Notes under the pieces: model-generated
Seen by the model: the letters and a program-made list of their open reading frames with translations, nothing else
Databases searched by the model: none
Told to the model about the DNA's origin: nothing
NCBI RefSeq assembly: GCF_015182315.1
Contig: NZ_PRDL01000001.1
Location: forward strand, 2,480,001-2,544,000
Source: Cellvibrio polysaccharolyticus
GTDB taxonomy: Bacteria > Pseudomonadota > Gammaproteobacteria > Pseudomonadales > Cellvibrionaceae
DNA: 64,000 nt
Direction: 5' to 3'
Shown here: positions 17,871 through 25,896 of the stretch, one piece after another
How positions within the stretch are numbered: the first letter of the stretch is position 1
Layout: each line of letters begins with the position of its first letter
Position numbers and translations under genes: made by a program

Positions 17871-18152
17871 ATGTTCAAAGTTAACGAATACTTTAACGGC
17901 GCAGTAAAATCCATCGCTTTTCAAACCGAAACCCTGCCGGCCACTATTGGCGTTATGGCCAAGGGCGAGTACGAATTTGGCACCAGCCAGAAAGAGTACA
18001 TGACCATTACCAGCGGCAACCTGCGCGTACAATTGCCGGGCGAAAGCGACTGGAAAACCTTTACCGCCGGCGAAACATTTATTGTAGAAGCCAACCAGCG
18101 CTTTAAAGTTGCTGCAGAAGCGGATACTGCTTATCTGTGTCTGTACGAATAA
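17871..18152 (+). CDS. ppnP: Pyrimidine/purine nucleoside phosphorylase (DUF1255)
   Basis: A 93-residue single-domain cupin of the PpnP family (formerly DUF1255/YaiE). The ATG at 17871 follows GGGAGAG; upstream in-frame sequence overlaps tRNA-Asn and cannot be coding. Family signatures include VNEYFNGAVKSIAF, the GVMAKGEYEFGTSQKEYMTI stretch and GETFIVEANQRFKV. PpnP phosphorolyses a broad set of nucleosides to base and ribose-1-phosphate. Cytoplasmic, monocistronic. Confidence 0.94.
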   Translation: MFKVNEYFNGAVKSIAFQTETLPATIGVMAKGEYEFGTSQKEYMTITSGNLRVQLPGESDWKTFTAGETFIVEANQRFKVAAEADTAYLCLYE

Positions 18153-18241
18153 GTAACAGATAACCGGTAGTCAGCCATGACTGGCTACCGGCAATTTCAC
18201 CCTCGCTGCACCGCTCGTCCTTCCCTCTTCTCTTTCAGCAT

Positions 18242-19777
18242 TTACCAACAACCGGTAAATTTTTTATCCGGATGATCAAAAAAATCTACCGCCCGCTCAA
18301 GCAAGCAACCGTGAGTGACGGTTACCGCGTGACCGGTATTTTTCATTTCCAGCCACTGGCTTGATGGCCATTGCTGATGCAAAGCTTCGGCCCAATGCGC
18401 CGGGGTAATCGGGTCAATATCGCCAGACAAAAGTAACGCTGGCTGCTCGGGAATATTTTCTGCATTCAACCGCAACGGCGCCGGAATGATATTCGGGTCA
18501 CAACGCTGAAACTGCCATAAATCCCGCGTGTAATCTGCCAGCAAGGGATAGCGTTTTATATGATCTTCATAAACGTCCTGGCGCACCGCTGTTTGATCAG
18601 CACAATCCACCGCATCGAAAACCATCGGAAAAAAGTCTGTACTGACCGCCTGGTTAACCAGCGATTGCATCAGCTCCGCCATGCGGGTGCGGTCAGCATA
18701 AGGGTAAAAACCTTTCTCGCTGCCCAGCACAATACTCATGGCTTCAGAGATGTGCGGCCAACTATTAGCATCGTAAATGGATGAAAAAAGAAACGATAAA
18801 AAGCGGTGGTCGTTTAATAAAAGCCGCACCGGCCATTCGCCATCCCAGCGAGCTACCGATAAAGACACAGGATAGGCTTTCAATTGCTGCAACACCTGCC
18901 GCAAGCGGGCAATAAAATTTTCCCGGGATTCGCCGGTGCATTTCGCATCCGCATCACACCAGTTGGCAAAGCGTTGAATCGCCTGATCAAACACTTCAGG
19001 CCACTGCTCCATATCGCCACGGCCCGCAGGATAAGGCGAATCCAATACCATGGCGCGCACCGCCGGAAATTGAAACGCGGCTGCCATTGCCAGGCGAGTG
19101 CCGTAGGAAACGCCAAACAAATTCCACTGCGGATACTCAGGTAAAGCATTGATCAAACCATGAATATCACTGGCGCTTTGCTGCGTGCCAAAAAATTCCG
19201 GGTTGAAATAGGCATTGGCGGCGTGACGAAAACAGGCTTGCATGCCAAGATCACCGCGACGGAATTCTTCCTGCAAGGTGATATCTTCACGCAGTATTTC
19301 CAACGATAGTCGGTCGAAACTGGCGCATGCCAATTGCGGCTTGCTATCGCCGGTTCCGCGCGGGTCCATAAAAATTACATCGCGTTTAAAGTTGGCGTTA
19401 TCGCGCCACGCCAACCAGTAATCAATACCGGCATCGTTCAAACCTGCGGTGGAACCAGGCCCGCCTTGCAAATACAAAACCGGGTCGGGACGACGCTCTT
19501 CCGATTGCTCATGAATGATGACGACAGGCAATGAAAAACCACCGGTGTTATCCGGCGTTAGCAATCGGCCGCAGCTGATTACTTCTTGTTCCGGGAAAGA
19601 AAACCAGCAGTCAACACGATCAAACCGATAGTCATTATTTTCCATTGCCACTGGCGGTGTGGTGTCGGCAGGCAAACGTGTACTGTGGTAATACCACCCG
19701 GCCAGCAATATCAACACACCAACAACGGCAATACCCGGCCACCACTTAAAAAAAAACCTGGAGAAATTTATGGCCAT
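18242..19777 (-). CDS. Membrane-anchored alpha/beta hydrolase, peptidase S33-like
   Basis: A 511-residue protein with an N-terminal membrane anchor or uncleaved signal (residues ~8-30, IAVVGVLILLAGWYY). Features of tripeptidyl/prolyl aminopeptidases of family S33 are visible: the GGPG oxyanion motif near residue 105 (YLQGGPGSTAG), the nucleophile elbow FGVSYGTRLAM near 215, Asp in SGDIDPITP and His in MKNTGHAVT near the C-terminus. The long insert between elbow and Asp is the usual lid with paired cysteines. It probably acts in the periplasm on peptides. Its first codons overlap the upstream pseudouridine synthase by 10 bp, so the three genes from 21973 down are likely one operon. Confidence 0.85.
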   Translation of the reverse strand: MAINFSRFFFKWWPGIAVVGVLILLAGWYYHSTRLPADTTPPVAMENNDYRFDRVDCWFSFPEQEVISCGRLLTPDNTGGFSLPVVIIHEQSEERRPDPVLYLQGGPGSTAGLNDAGIDYWLAWRDNANFKRDVIFMDPRGTGDSKPQLACASFDRLSLEILREDITLQEEFRRGDLGMQACFRHAANAYFNPEFFGTQQSASDIHGLINALPEYPQWNLFGVSYGTRLAMAAAFQFPAVRAMVLDSPYPAGRGDMEQWPEVFDQAIQRFANWCDADAKCTGESRENFIARLRQVLQQLKAYPVSLSVARWDGEWPVRLLLNDHRFLSFLFSSIYDANSWPHISEAMSIVLGSEKGFYPYADRTRMAELMQSLVNQAVSTDFFPMVFDAVDCADQTAVRQDVYEDHIKRYPLLADYTRDLWQFQRCDPNIIPAPLRLNAENIPEQPALLLSGDIDPITPAHWAEALHQQWPSSQWLEMKNTGHAVTVTHGCLLERAVDFFDHPDKKFTGCW

Positions 19778-20448
19778 AAAAGATTATGCGGTTCGTTAAT
19801 GGTCGGCAGAAGTGCGCAGAAGGCTTCATCCTGAAACCAGTCACCTTGTCGCGGTAACGCCTGAAAGCGATGGGTTTTTCCGTGAAGTGAAAACGCCAGC
19901 TGATAAGCGTGCAGATAACAACGGTCAGCATGGCTTGCCAGGGCTGCATCATTATAAAGTGCATCGCCCGCAATAGGAGAACCAAGGCTTTTCATTGCTA
20001 CGCGCAATTGGTGCGTTTTTCCGGTGCGTGGCCGCAACACAAAAAGACGACGCCCTTCAGCCAGAAAGTAGCTGAAAAATTGTGTGACGGCGGGGTTTTC
20101 CAAAGAGGACTGAAGCCTCCAGGCACCCCGGCGAGCTTTTACCATGTCGCCTTTGATCATGCCCTGTTTTTTGGAAGGTTTTTTTTCACTGATGGCGAGA
20201 TAATATTTTTCTGTGGTGCGCTCGGCAAATTGCTGGCAAAGCGCCAGATTCACCGCCTCGGTACGCGCCATCACCAGCAACCCGGACGTCACTTTATCCA
20301 GCCGGTGTACCGGAAACAAACCTTCCGGGGCGTGATCCGCTTTTACCTGTTCAAACAAACCGGCTTCATCTTCTTCGCGGTGAAAATTGATGCCGGGGTA
20401 TTTATAGACCACAATAAAGTCGGTATTTTTTTCTACAACGTCATACAT
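19768..20448 (-). CDS. RluA-family pseudouridine synthase (TIGR01621-like)
   Basis: A 226-residue RluA-type enzyme. The catalytic block is LFPVHRLDKVTSGLLVMAR with the Asp in HRLD near residue 50; the RNA-contacting RPRTGKTHQLRVAMKSLGSPIAGD segment is at ~140-165. The N-terminus VVEKNTDFIVVYKYPGINFH matches a Shewanella/Vibrio-type subgroup (TIGR01621, from memory) whose RNA target I do not know. It is distinct from the TruC homologue and from the third RluA protein at 47844. Start overlaps the end of the GGDEF-EAL gene by 8 bp. Confidence 0.85.
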   Translation of the reverse strand: MYDVVEKNTDFIVVYKYPGINFHREEDEAGLFEQVKADHAPEGLFPVHRLDKVTSGLLVMARTEAVNLALCQQFAERTTEKYYLAISEKKPSKKQGMIKGDMVKARRGAWRLQSSLENPAVTQFFSYFLAEGRRLFVLRPRTGKTHQLRVAMKSLGSPIAGDALYNDAALASHADRCYLHAYQLAFSLHGKTHRFQALPRQGDWFQDEAFCALLPTINEPHNLLWP

Positions 20449-21973
20449 GTTTTATGTTGGCAACCTTTTGGTATTCGTCAAAAGCCATGGGCCTGGCAAG
20501 ATAAAACCCCTGCGCATAATCGACCGACAAACTCTCCAGCATCTCCAGCTGCTCGCGGGTTTCAACGCCTTCGGCAACAATGCCCAGTTGCAGCGCTTGC
20601 GCCATGGCCACGCTGGCTTGTACCAGAGCGTAATCCTGTGGTGATTGCACCATGCCCTGAATAAATAATTTATCAATTTTGAGAAAACTGAAGGGATGCA
20701 TGCGCAAATAACTGAGCGATGAATAACCCTGCCCGAAATCGTCCATGGATAAACGCACACCCATGGCGACAACCTCTTCCAGCAAGCGCGCGGCGCCGGC
20801 GATCTGCCCGATAAAAACCCCTTCGGTAATTTCCAGCACGACCTGGGTTGCGTCTATTCCGCTGATGTTAATCGCTTCCTGCAAGTCGGCAATAATATCA
20901 TTACTGGCAAATTGCACCGGCGAAACATTGACTGCGATGACCAGTTTTTTCCCCAGCTGTTCGCTGAGCAGCCGGGTATCGCAGCAGGCGCGCTTCAGCA
21001 CCAGCGCACCCAGCGCACGAATCTGACCGGTACTTTCTGCCACCGGAATAAAGTCAGCGGGCGATACAAAACCGGTTTTATCCGGCCAGCGCACCAGCGC
21101 TTCGGCCCCCACCAGTTCGCCGCTGCCGGGCGCATAAAAGGGTTGGTAGTAAACCTGCAATTCGCTGTCGATCAATGCTTTGCGCAACCCCTGCTCCAGA
21201 TCGAAGCGATAGCGAAAAGAAGCGCTCATGGTTTCATCGTAGAAACGTAAGGCGGGCTTGTACTTTTTACTGAAATGCAACGCCAGGTCAGCGTTGCGCA
21301 TTAGAATGGTGGAGCTGGTGCCATCTTCCGGGTAGCGGGTAATACCAATACTGGCCGATACCAGCAACGACATGCCATCGACCACAATGGGATCATTGAA
21401 CATATCGAGAATGCGTTTTCCGTAGCTTTCGAGACATTCGCGCCCGTTGACCTGGTTGAGGATAATAATAAACTCGTCACCACCGTGTCTTATCAGAATC
21501 TCATCAAACTGCAGGCAGCCCTCCAGCCTTCTGGCTGCAGCCACAATCACCTTGTCGCCAATCGAATGCCCCAGGGTGTCGTTAATGTGCTTGAAATTGT
21601 CCAGGTCAATAAACAGCAAACCGAAGAATACCGGCACTTCTTTTTGTTGATGCAAATGAAGCAGGCGGCGCAAGGAGCGCAAACCCATACGTCGATTGGG
21701 CAGCCCGGTAAGGTCGTCCGTGTAGGCTTTGCGGCGCAATTGGTTGAGGTGCGATTTGCGGGAATGCATTTCGCGGGAAAGGGCTTTGTGCAAACGCACC
21801 GCCAGCCAGTAAACCAGCCCGCTACTGAGCAATACGAAGGCAATGCCCTTCAAGCTCTGGTAGCGCAATAAATAGTCAGGACGCTCCACCAGAAAATGCA
21901 GCAGATTGTCTGAAAAAATGATCCACATCAGTGCAGATATGAAATAAACCAGGGCAACTCGTAGCGGAGTCAT
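20441..21973 (-). CDS. GGDEF-EAL cyclic di-GMP protein
   Basis: A 510-residue inner-membrane protein. Two hydrophobic helices at residues ~5-22 and ~43-60 frame a short loop (~20 residues) too small for a periplasmic sensor domain. A GGDEF domain (residues ~90-250) has an intact RHGGDEFIII active site. An EAL domain (~265-505) has intact GAEALVRW, NVSP, the metal-binding ITEGVF and MDDFGQGYSSLSYL loop-6 region, and QGFYLARPM. Both activities could therefore be functional; the balance cannot be judged from sequence. It heads a three-gene overlapping operon with a pseudouridine synthase and a peptidase-like hydrolase. Confidence 0.93.
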   Translation of the reverse strand: MTPLRVALVYFISALMWIIFSDNLLHFLVERPDYLLRYQSLKGIAFVLLSSGLVYWLAVRLHKALSREMHSRKSHLNQLRRKAYTDDLTGLPNRRMGLRSLRRLLHLHQQKEVPVFFGLLFIDLDNFKHINDTLGHSIGDKVIVAAARRLEGCLQFDEILIRHGGDEFIIILNQVNGRECLESYGKRILDMFNDPIVVDGMSLLVSASIGITRYPEDGTSSTILMRNADLALHFSKKYKPALRFYDETMSASFRYRFDLEQGLRKALIDSELQVYYQPFYAPGSGELVGAEALVRWPDKTGFVSPADFIPVAESTGQIRALGALVLKRACCDTRLLSEQLGKKLVIAVNVSPVQFASNDIIADLQEAINISGIDATQVVLEITEGVFIGQIAGAARLLEEVVAMGVRLSMDDFGQGYSSLSYLRMHPFSFLKIDKLFIQGMVQSPQDYALVQASVAMAQALQLGIVAEGVETREQLEMLESLSVDYAQGFYLARPMAFDEYQKVANIKHV

Positions 21974-22342
21974 AAACCGTTTTTCCCGGTACTCAAAAGT
22001 AAAATGCTACAGGTTTGTCGATCGCAACACTGCTCAGCATCAAGCATGCTCGACAAGGGCACATTCAATCCTGACAGGATGTGAGGTGGCAAGCGGATCG
22101 CAAACCCTGTTTTCCTGACTTCCGGTACAGCCGACCTCCATTTACGGCTGACACTCAAGACCAGGGTGCGCAGTATCCTACGCTGTTGACGGTGTTATTT
22201 GACCGGCAACAAGTTCCTTGCAAAATCTGTTCAAAAACCAGGGCGTCTTTTCAGGTTACCATTACACACTTATAGCAAATTTATGGTTATTTAATAATGA
22301 ATGGATAACGCTGAATGTTCTTTCGCCAATTTTTCTACCCGC

Positions 22343-22348
22343 TATACT
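22343..22348 (+). promoter_or_regulatory. -10 box preceding the structured RNA
   Basis: TATACT at 22343-22348 matches the TATAAT consensus at 5 of 6 positions and would start transcription at about 22355, exactly where the closing stem of the RNA begins. The -35 region (around 22320) is poor, so activation by a regulator is possible. Confidence 0.45.
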
Positions 22349-22354
22349 AAAGAG

Positions 22355-22485
22355 CAGGTGTTTACAGGAAATGCGACCCGAAGGATTTATATCCTGCACC
22401 GACGCCCGATAAGGTGTCGACGATCAGCCACAGTACACTGTTTTCTGATCGATACGTAACAGCTTTCCTGTAAATACCTTTTTAA
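22355..22485 (+). ncRNA. Candidate structured small RNA or leader element
   Basis: A 16-bp closing stem (22356-22371 with 22464-22479, one G-U pair) encloses several internal hairpins: AGGAT/ATCCT at 22382-22395 with a 4-base loop, CACC/GGTG at 22397-22416 (or the alternative CGAC/GTCG), and CGATCAG/CTGATCG at 22421-22451 with a nested CAG/CTG. The closing stem is followed by TTTTTAATTT, a terminator-like tail, which fits the plus strand and not the minus strand. No open reading frame occupies it. It ends ~80 bp before the acyltransferase start, so it is either an independent ~125-nt RNA or a terminating leader of that gene. I do not recognise a known RNA family. Confidence 0.5.
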
Positions 22486-22561
22486 TTTATGATCGTCCGG
22501 CTTTTACTAATAGCTGAACTCTATAACACTAGCCAACTTTTCCCTACCAGTCCCCTGCCCT

Positions 22562-23212
22562 ATGTCTTCAAGTCAACCTACCAGCATTGATTTCTATCGC
22601 GCCCAGCACAAGCGGCGATTGAGCTATATGCCCTGGTTGTACGCACGCATTAAAGCGAAACATCTTGCCTGGGCGCAAGCATGGCAAGAAGAGATTCAAA
22701 GCGAACTGCAACGCCTTGAAACGGTCATTATTGGCAAGCATTGTTTTATCGCCCCGGAAGCAAAACTTTTTGCCGAGCCGGGGAGAACAATTATCATTGG
22801 CGACAACTCTTTTATCGCCGCAGACACGGTTATGCACGGCCCTATCACCTTGGGCAAACACGTTTCCATTAATCACCATGTCACTATGGATGGCGGCCGA
22901 AAAGGGATTATGATTGGCGACCAAACGCGCATCGCTGCTTATTGTTCGCTGTACGCCTTTAACCATGGCATGGCGGCTGACCGCCCCATTCATGAACAGC
23001 CGGTGACGTCAGAAGGTATTGTGTTAGGTCAGGATGTTTGGCTGGGTGCACACGTAGGCATTGTTGATGGCGTCAGCATTGGCGATCACACCATTGTGGG
23101 TATGCAAAGTGTTGTCACTCGCTCAATAGCCTCCGGTGTCATTGCCGCGGGGAATCCGGCCAGAATTATTGGTGAGCGTACCCGCAGCAATATCAATGTT
23201 GTGGATGACTAA
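22562..23212 (+). CDS. Hexapeptide-repeat (left-handed beta-helix) acyltransferase
   Basis: A 216-residue protein starting at the ATG 22562. After an N-terminal helix of ~60 residues, hexapeptide repeats of type [LIV]-G-x-x-x-x run from residue ~58 to ~200 (IGKHCFIAPEAK, IIGDNSFIAADT, LGKHVSINHHVTMDGGRKG, LGQDVWLGAHVGIVDGVSIGDHTIVG). The conserved His in CSLYAFNHGM is the probable catalytic base. The C-terminus IASGVIAAGNPARIIGER is typical of maltose/galactoside/sugar O-acetyltransferases. The acceptor is unknown. Upstream lies the structured RNA; the next gene starts 54 bp downstream on the same strand. Confidence 0.88.
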   Translation: MSSSQPTSIDFYRAQHKRRLSYMPWLYARIKAKHLAWAQAWQEEIQSELQRLETVIIGKHCFIAPEAKLFAEPGRTIIIGDNSFIAADTVMHGPITLGKHVSINHHVTMDGGRKGIMIGDQTRIAAYCSLYAFNHGMAADRPIHEQPVTSEGIVLGQDVWLGAHVGIVDGVSIGDHTIVGMQSVVTRSIASGVIAAGNPARIIGERTRSNINVVDD

Positions 23213-23266
23213 TTAACAGACTAGGCCGGCGATGTACCGGCTGGTCAGCAGGATGAGTGACAGGTT

Positions 23267-24820
23267 ATGTCGGCTGAGCAATTTACGTTTACTTTTCTCA
23301 ATGTTTTGTCGTTGATGTTTATTGTGCTTATTGTTGGCGCAATTTTGCTATTTATTGTTTATTACATTATTGATATCACCCAACATACGCATACCTTGCG
23401 GCGCAACTATCCGGTTATTGCCCGCTTCCGCTACTGGTTTGAACACCTCGGGACTTTTTTTCGCCAATACTTTTTCGCCATGGATCGCGAAGAAATGCCC
23501 TTTAATCGCGCCGAGCGTGCCTGGGTGTATCGTGCCGCGAAAAATGTAGACCCCAATGCTGCATTTGGCTCAACGCGAGACCTCAACCCTACCGGCACCA
23601 TTCTTTTTCTTAACTCTGCATTTCCGGTGCTGGAAAAAGACGCAGCGCTGCCCTCGCCGGTGACCATCGGCCCTTACGCCCGCACGCCTTACACCACCAG
23701 TTCGCTGTTTAATATTTCCGGCATGAGTTATGGCGCCCTGTCAAAACCGGCATTATTGGCGTTATCGCGCGGCGCAAAAAAAGCCGGTTGCTGGTTGAAC
23801 ACCGGCGAAGGCGGCCTTTCGCCCTATCACCTGGACGGCGGTTGTGACCTGATTTTTCAAATAGGTACCGCCAAATACGGTGTGCGGGATATGGAGGGCA
23901 ACCTGAGCGATAGCCGTTTGCAGGAACTGGCCGCGATTGATGCGATAAAGATGTTCGAAATCAAACTCAGCCAGGGTGCAAAACCCGGTAAAGGCGGTAT
24001 TTTGCCCGCCGAAAAGGTATCTGAAGAAATTGCTGCCATTCGTGGCATCCCGGTTGGCCATCCATCCATCAGCCCCAATGGCCACACCGATATCCGCTCG
24101 GTGGATGACTTGCTGGATATGATTAACCATGTGCGCACGGTGACCGGCAAACCGGTAGGCTTCAAGGCGGTTATTGGTGAAACCACCTGGCTGGTAGATT
24201 TGGTAAAAGCCATTCGCAACCGGGGCATTGAACATGCACCGGACTTTATCACCATTGATAGCGCCGATGGCGGCAGTGGTGCAGCACCGCAACCGCTGAT
24301 GGATTATGTGGGCCTGCCGTTAAAAGAAAGCCTGCCCTGGGTGGTTAATCTGCTGATTGAAGCGGGCCTCAAGCAGCGCATTAAACTGATTGTGGCTGGC
24401 AAGTTGATCACCCCGTCGCTGGTAGCCTGGGCGCTGGCCTGCGGCGCCGACTTCGTCAACAGCGCGCGCGGTTTTATGTTCGCCCTGGGCTGCATTCAGG
24501 CGATGCAGTGCCATAAAAACACTTGCCCTACCGGCGTTACTACCCATAACCCCAAACTTCAGCGCGGGCTCGATCCTACCGACAAGGCTAATCGCGTCGC
24601 GTTTTACCACCAGAATATGACCTACGGTGTGGGTATGATTGCCCACGCCTGCGGCGTCAGCGAACCCCGACAACTCTCCAGTCGCCACGTACATATTGTG
24701 ACTGCGCCGGGAGTTTCTGTATCGCTTGATGATTTTTATCCGCAACCGGTTGTCATAGTCGATAATAAACCTGCTACCCCATCCACCGAGCCAACCAATT
24801 CCGAGGTCCGCCATGGTTAA
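23267..24820 (+). CDS. FMN-binding glutamate synthase family protein
   Basis: A 517-residue protein consisting of the central FMN/alpha-beta barrel part of the glutamate synthase large subunit, preceded by a membrane helix (residues ~10-35). The barrel signature TIDSADGGSGAAPQ near residue 330 and the 3Fe-4S cysteine pattern C-x5-C-x4-C (GCIQAMQCHKNTCPTG, near 408-420) are intact. The glutaminase and GltB C-terminal domains are missing, as expected for the stand-alone GltB2/YerD-like group. Its reaction is uncertain: a ferredoxin-dependent or other oxidoreductase on 2-oxoglutarate is only an inference. It overlaps the following gene by 8 bp. Confidence 0.88.
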   Translation: MSAEQFTFTFLNVLSLMFIVLIVGAILLFIVYYIIDITQHTHTLRRNYPVIARFRYWFEHLGTFFRQYFFAMDREEMPFNRAERAWVYRAAKNVDPNAAFGSTRDLNPTGTILFLNSAFPVLEKDAALPSPVTIGPYARTPYTTSSLFNISGMSYGALSKPALLALSRGAKKAGCWLNTGEGGLSPYHLDGGCDLIFQIGTAKYGVRDMEGNLSDSRLQELAAIDAIKMFEIKLSQGAKPGKGGILPAEKVSEEIAAIRGIPVGHPSISPNGHTDIRSVDDLLDMINHVRTVTGKPVGFKAVIGETTWLVDLVKAIRNRGIEHAPDFITIDSADGGSGAAPQPLMDYVGLPLKESLPWVVNLLIEAGLKQRIKLIVAGKLITPSLVAWALACGADFVNSARGFMFALGCIQAMQCHKNTCPTGVTTHNPKLQRGLDPTDKANRVAFYHQNMTYGVGMIAHACGVSEPRQLSSRHVHIVTAPGVSVSLDDFYPQPVVIVDNKPATPSTEPTNSEVRHG

Positions 24821-25340
24821 AACGCTTGTTTCTCTGTTGTTCGCAGCAACCCTCTGTGGCAGTGCTTACGCCGCCAATTCAAAGGTCGTGCTCGAAGAGC
24901 CGGGTATGATGGATCGATCTTTCATGGATCGCCAGGTCGATAGTATTGATCAGCTGGCACGCACTCGTCTGGGCAGTCAGGTGCGAGGCAATATGTCGGA
25001 TCTGGATTTACTTCAGACCATAATTAATCAGGGCTTGATTCCTTCCACTGACACCGAAGCCTTGCAGGCGCTGGGCGCTGTAATGGGACGCGTGCTGGAA
25101 GCTGACCTGCCCTCCTTGCAATGGAAAATTTATATTGATCGGGTTGGCCGCAGCCGCGCCCTGTGCATCACCGGCACCCAACATTGCCTTTTTCCAATGA
25201 CTATGTTGTCCCGCCGCATGAGCACTGGTCTGAAGCCGGATGTGCACAAAGTGTATGAAGGCGCGATTGATTTGATTGAAGAACATTTACCACACGCCCC
25301 CTACGGCGGCGACATACTGCGCAACTTCCAGCCGCGCTAG
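24813..25340 (+). CDS. Exported protein of unknown function
   Basis: A 175-residue protein. Residues 1-20 are a signal peptide (LVSLLFAATLCGSAYAAN). The rest is soluble, with a motif-like segment LRTRLGSQ.. replaced here by LARTRLGSQVRGNMSDLDLLQTIINQG and two cysteines in ALCITGTQHCLF that could pair. I do not recognise the family. The start overlaps the glutamate-synthase-like gene by 8 bp, implying coupled translation and a shared process at the membrane. A terminator follows 22 bp after the stop. Confidence 0.75.
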   Translation: MVKTLVSLLFAATLCGSAYAANSKVVLEEPGMMDRSFMDRQVDSIDQLARTRLGSQVRGNMSDLDLLQTIINQGLIPSTDTEALQALGAVMGRVLEADLPSLQWKIYIDRVGRSRALCITGTQHCLFPMTMLSRRMSTGLKPDVHKVYEGAIDLIEEHLPHAPYGGDILRNFQPR

Positions 25341-25361
25341 GGCTTACCCGCCGTCCAACGT

Positions 25362-25392
25362 AAAAAGAGCTGCGCCAGGCAGCTCTTTTTTT
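25362..25392. terminator. Bidirectional Rho-independent terminator
   Basis: AAAAAGAGCTGC (from 25362) and GCAGCTCTTTTTTT enclose a short loop; A and T tracts on both sides serve the plus-strand gene ending at 25340 and the minus-strand HIT gene ending at 25441. Confidence 0.9.
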
Positions 25393-25440
25393 AGCAATTT
25401 TCCTGACAACAACTCATTAACCCGATGTCCGCATTCATGG

Positions 25441-25851
25441 TCAGGCGGCGCTGCTCTCTGCCGCCAACACCTCACGAATTTTTTCCGCAGCAGCAGCCAG
25501 ACTTTCTGCATCGGCATTTTTTGCATGGGCAAAACTGAGGTCTTCCATGGAATCAATCGGTACCAGATGGATGTGCGTGTGAGGCACTTCAAGGCCGGCA
25601 ATCATCAAACCCACACGCAACGACGGAAAAGCTTTTTTTAGCGCATTGCTGATTTTATGGCTTACCTGCATTAAATGCGTAGCGGTTGCCAACGGCAAAT
25701 CTGTCCATTGATCAATCTCTTCCCGGGGAATCACCAGCACATGCCCCGCCCGGATGGGTTGAATGGTCATGATGGCGATGCACTGCTCGTCGCGCCAGAC
25801 AAAATGTCCTGGAATTTTTTCTTCCATAATCAGCGTAAACACACTGGCCAT
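25441..25851 (-). CDS. HIT family protein
   Basis: A 136-residue histidine-triad protein. The triad His-x-His-x-His is in VPHTHIHLVP near residue 95; HVLVIPREEID near residue 40 is the other family hallmark. HIT proteins hydrolyse phosphoramidates such as adenosine 5'-phosphoramidate or dinucleoside polyphosphates. Cytoplasmic and of normal length; the C-terminus is alanine-rich. It is followed by a bidirectional terminator and preceded by the nuclease-like gene 45 bp away on the same strand. Confidence 0.93.
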   Translation of the reverse strand: MASVFTLIMEEKIPGHFVWRDEQCIAIMTIQPIRAGHVLVIPREEIDQWTDLPLATATHLMQVSHKISNALKKAFPSLRVGLMIAGLEVPHTHIHLVPIDSMEDLSFAHAKNADAESLAAAAEKIREVLAAESSAA

Positions 25852-25896
25852 TGGTAAATCCTCCGATAGTAATGCGTCAATTTGCAGCGACCGGCC

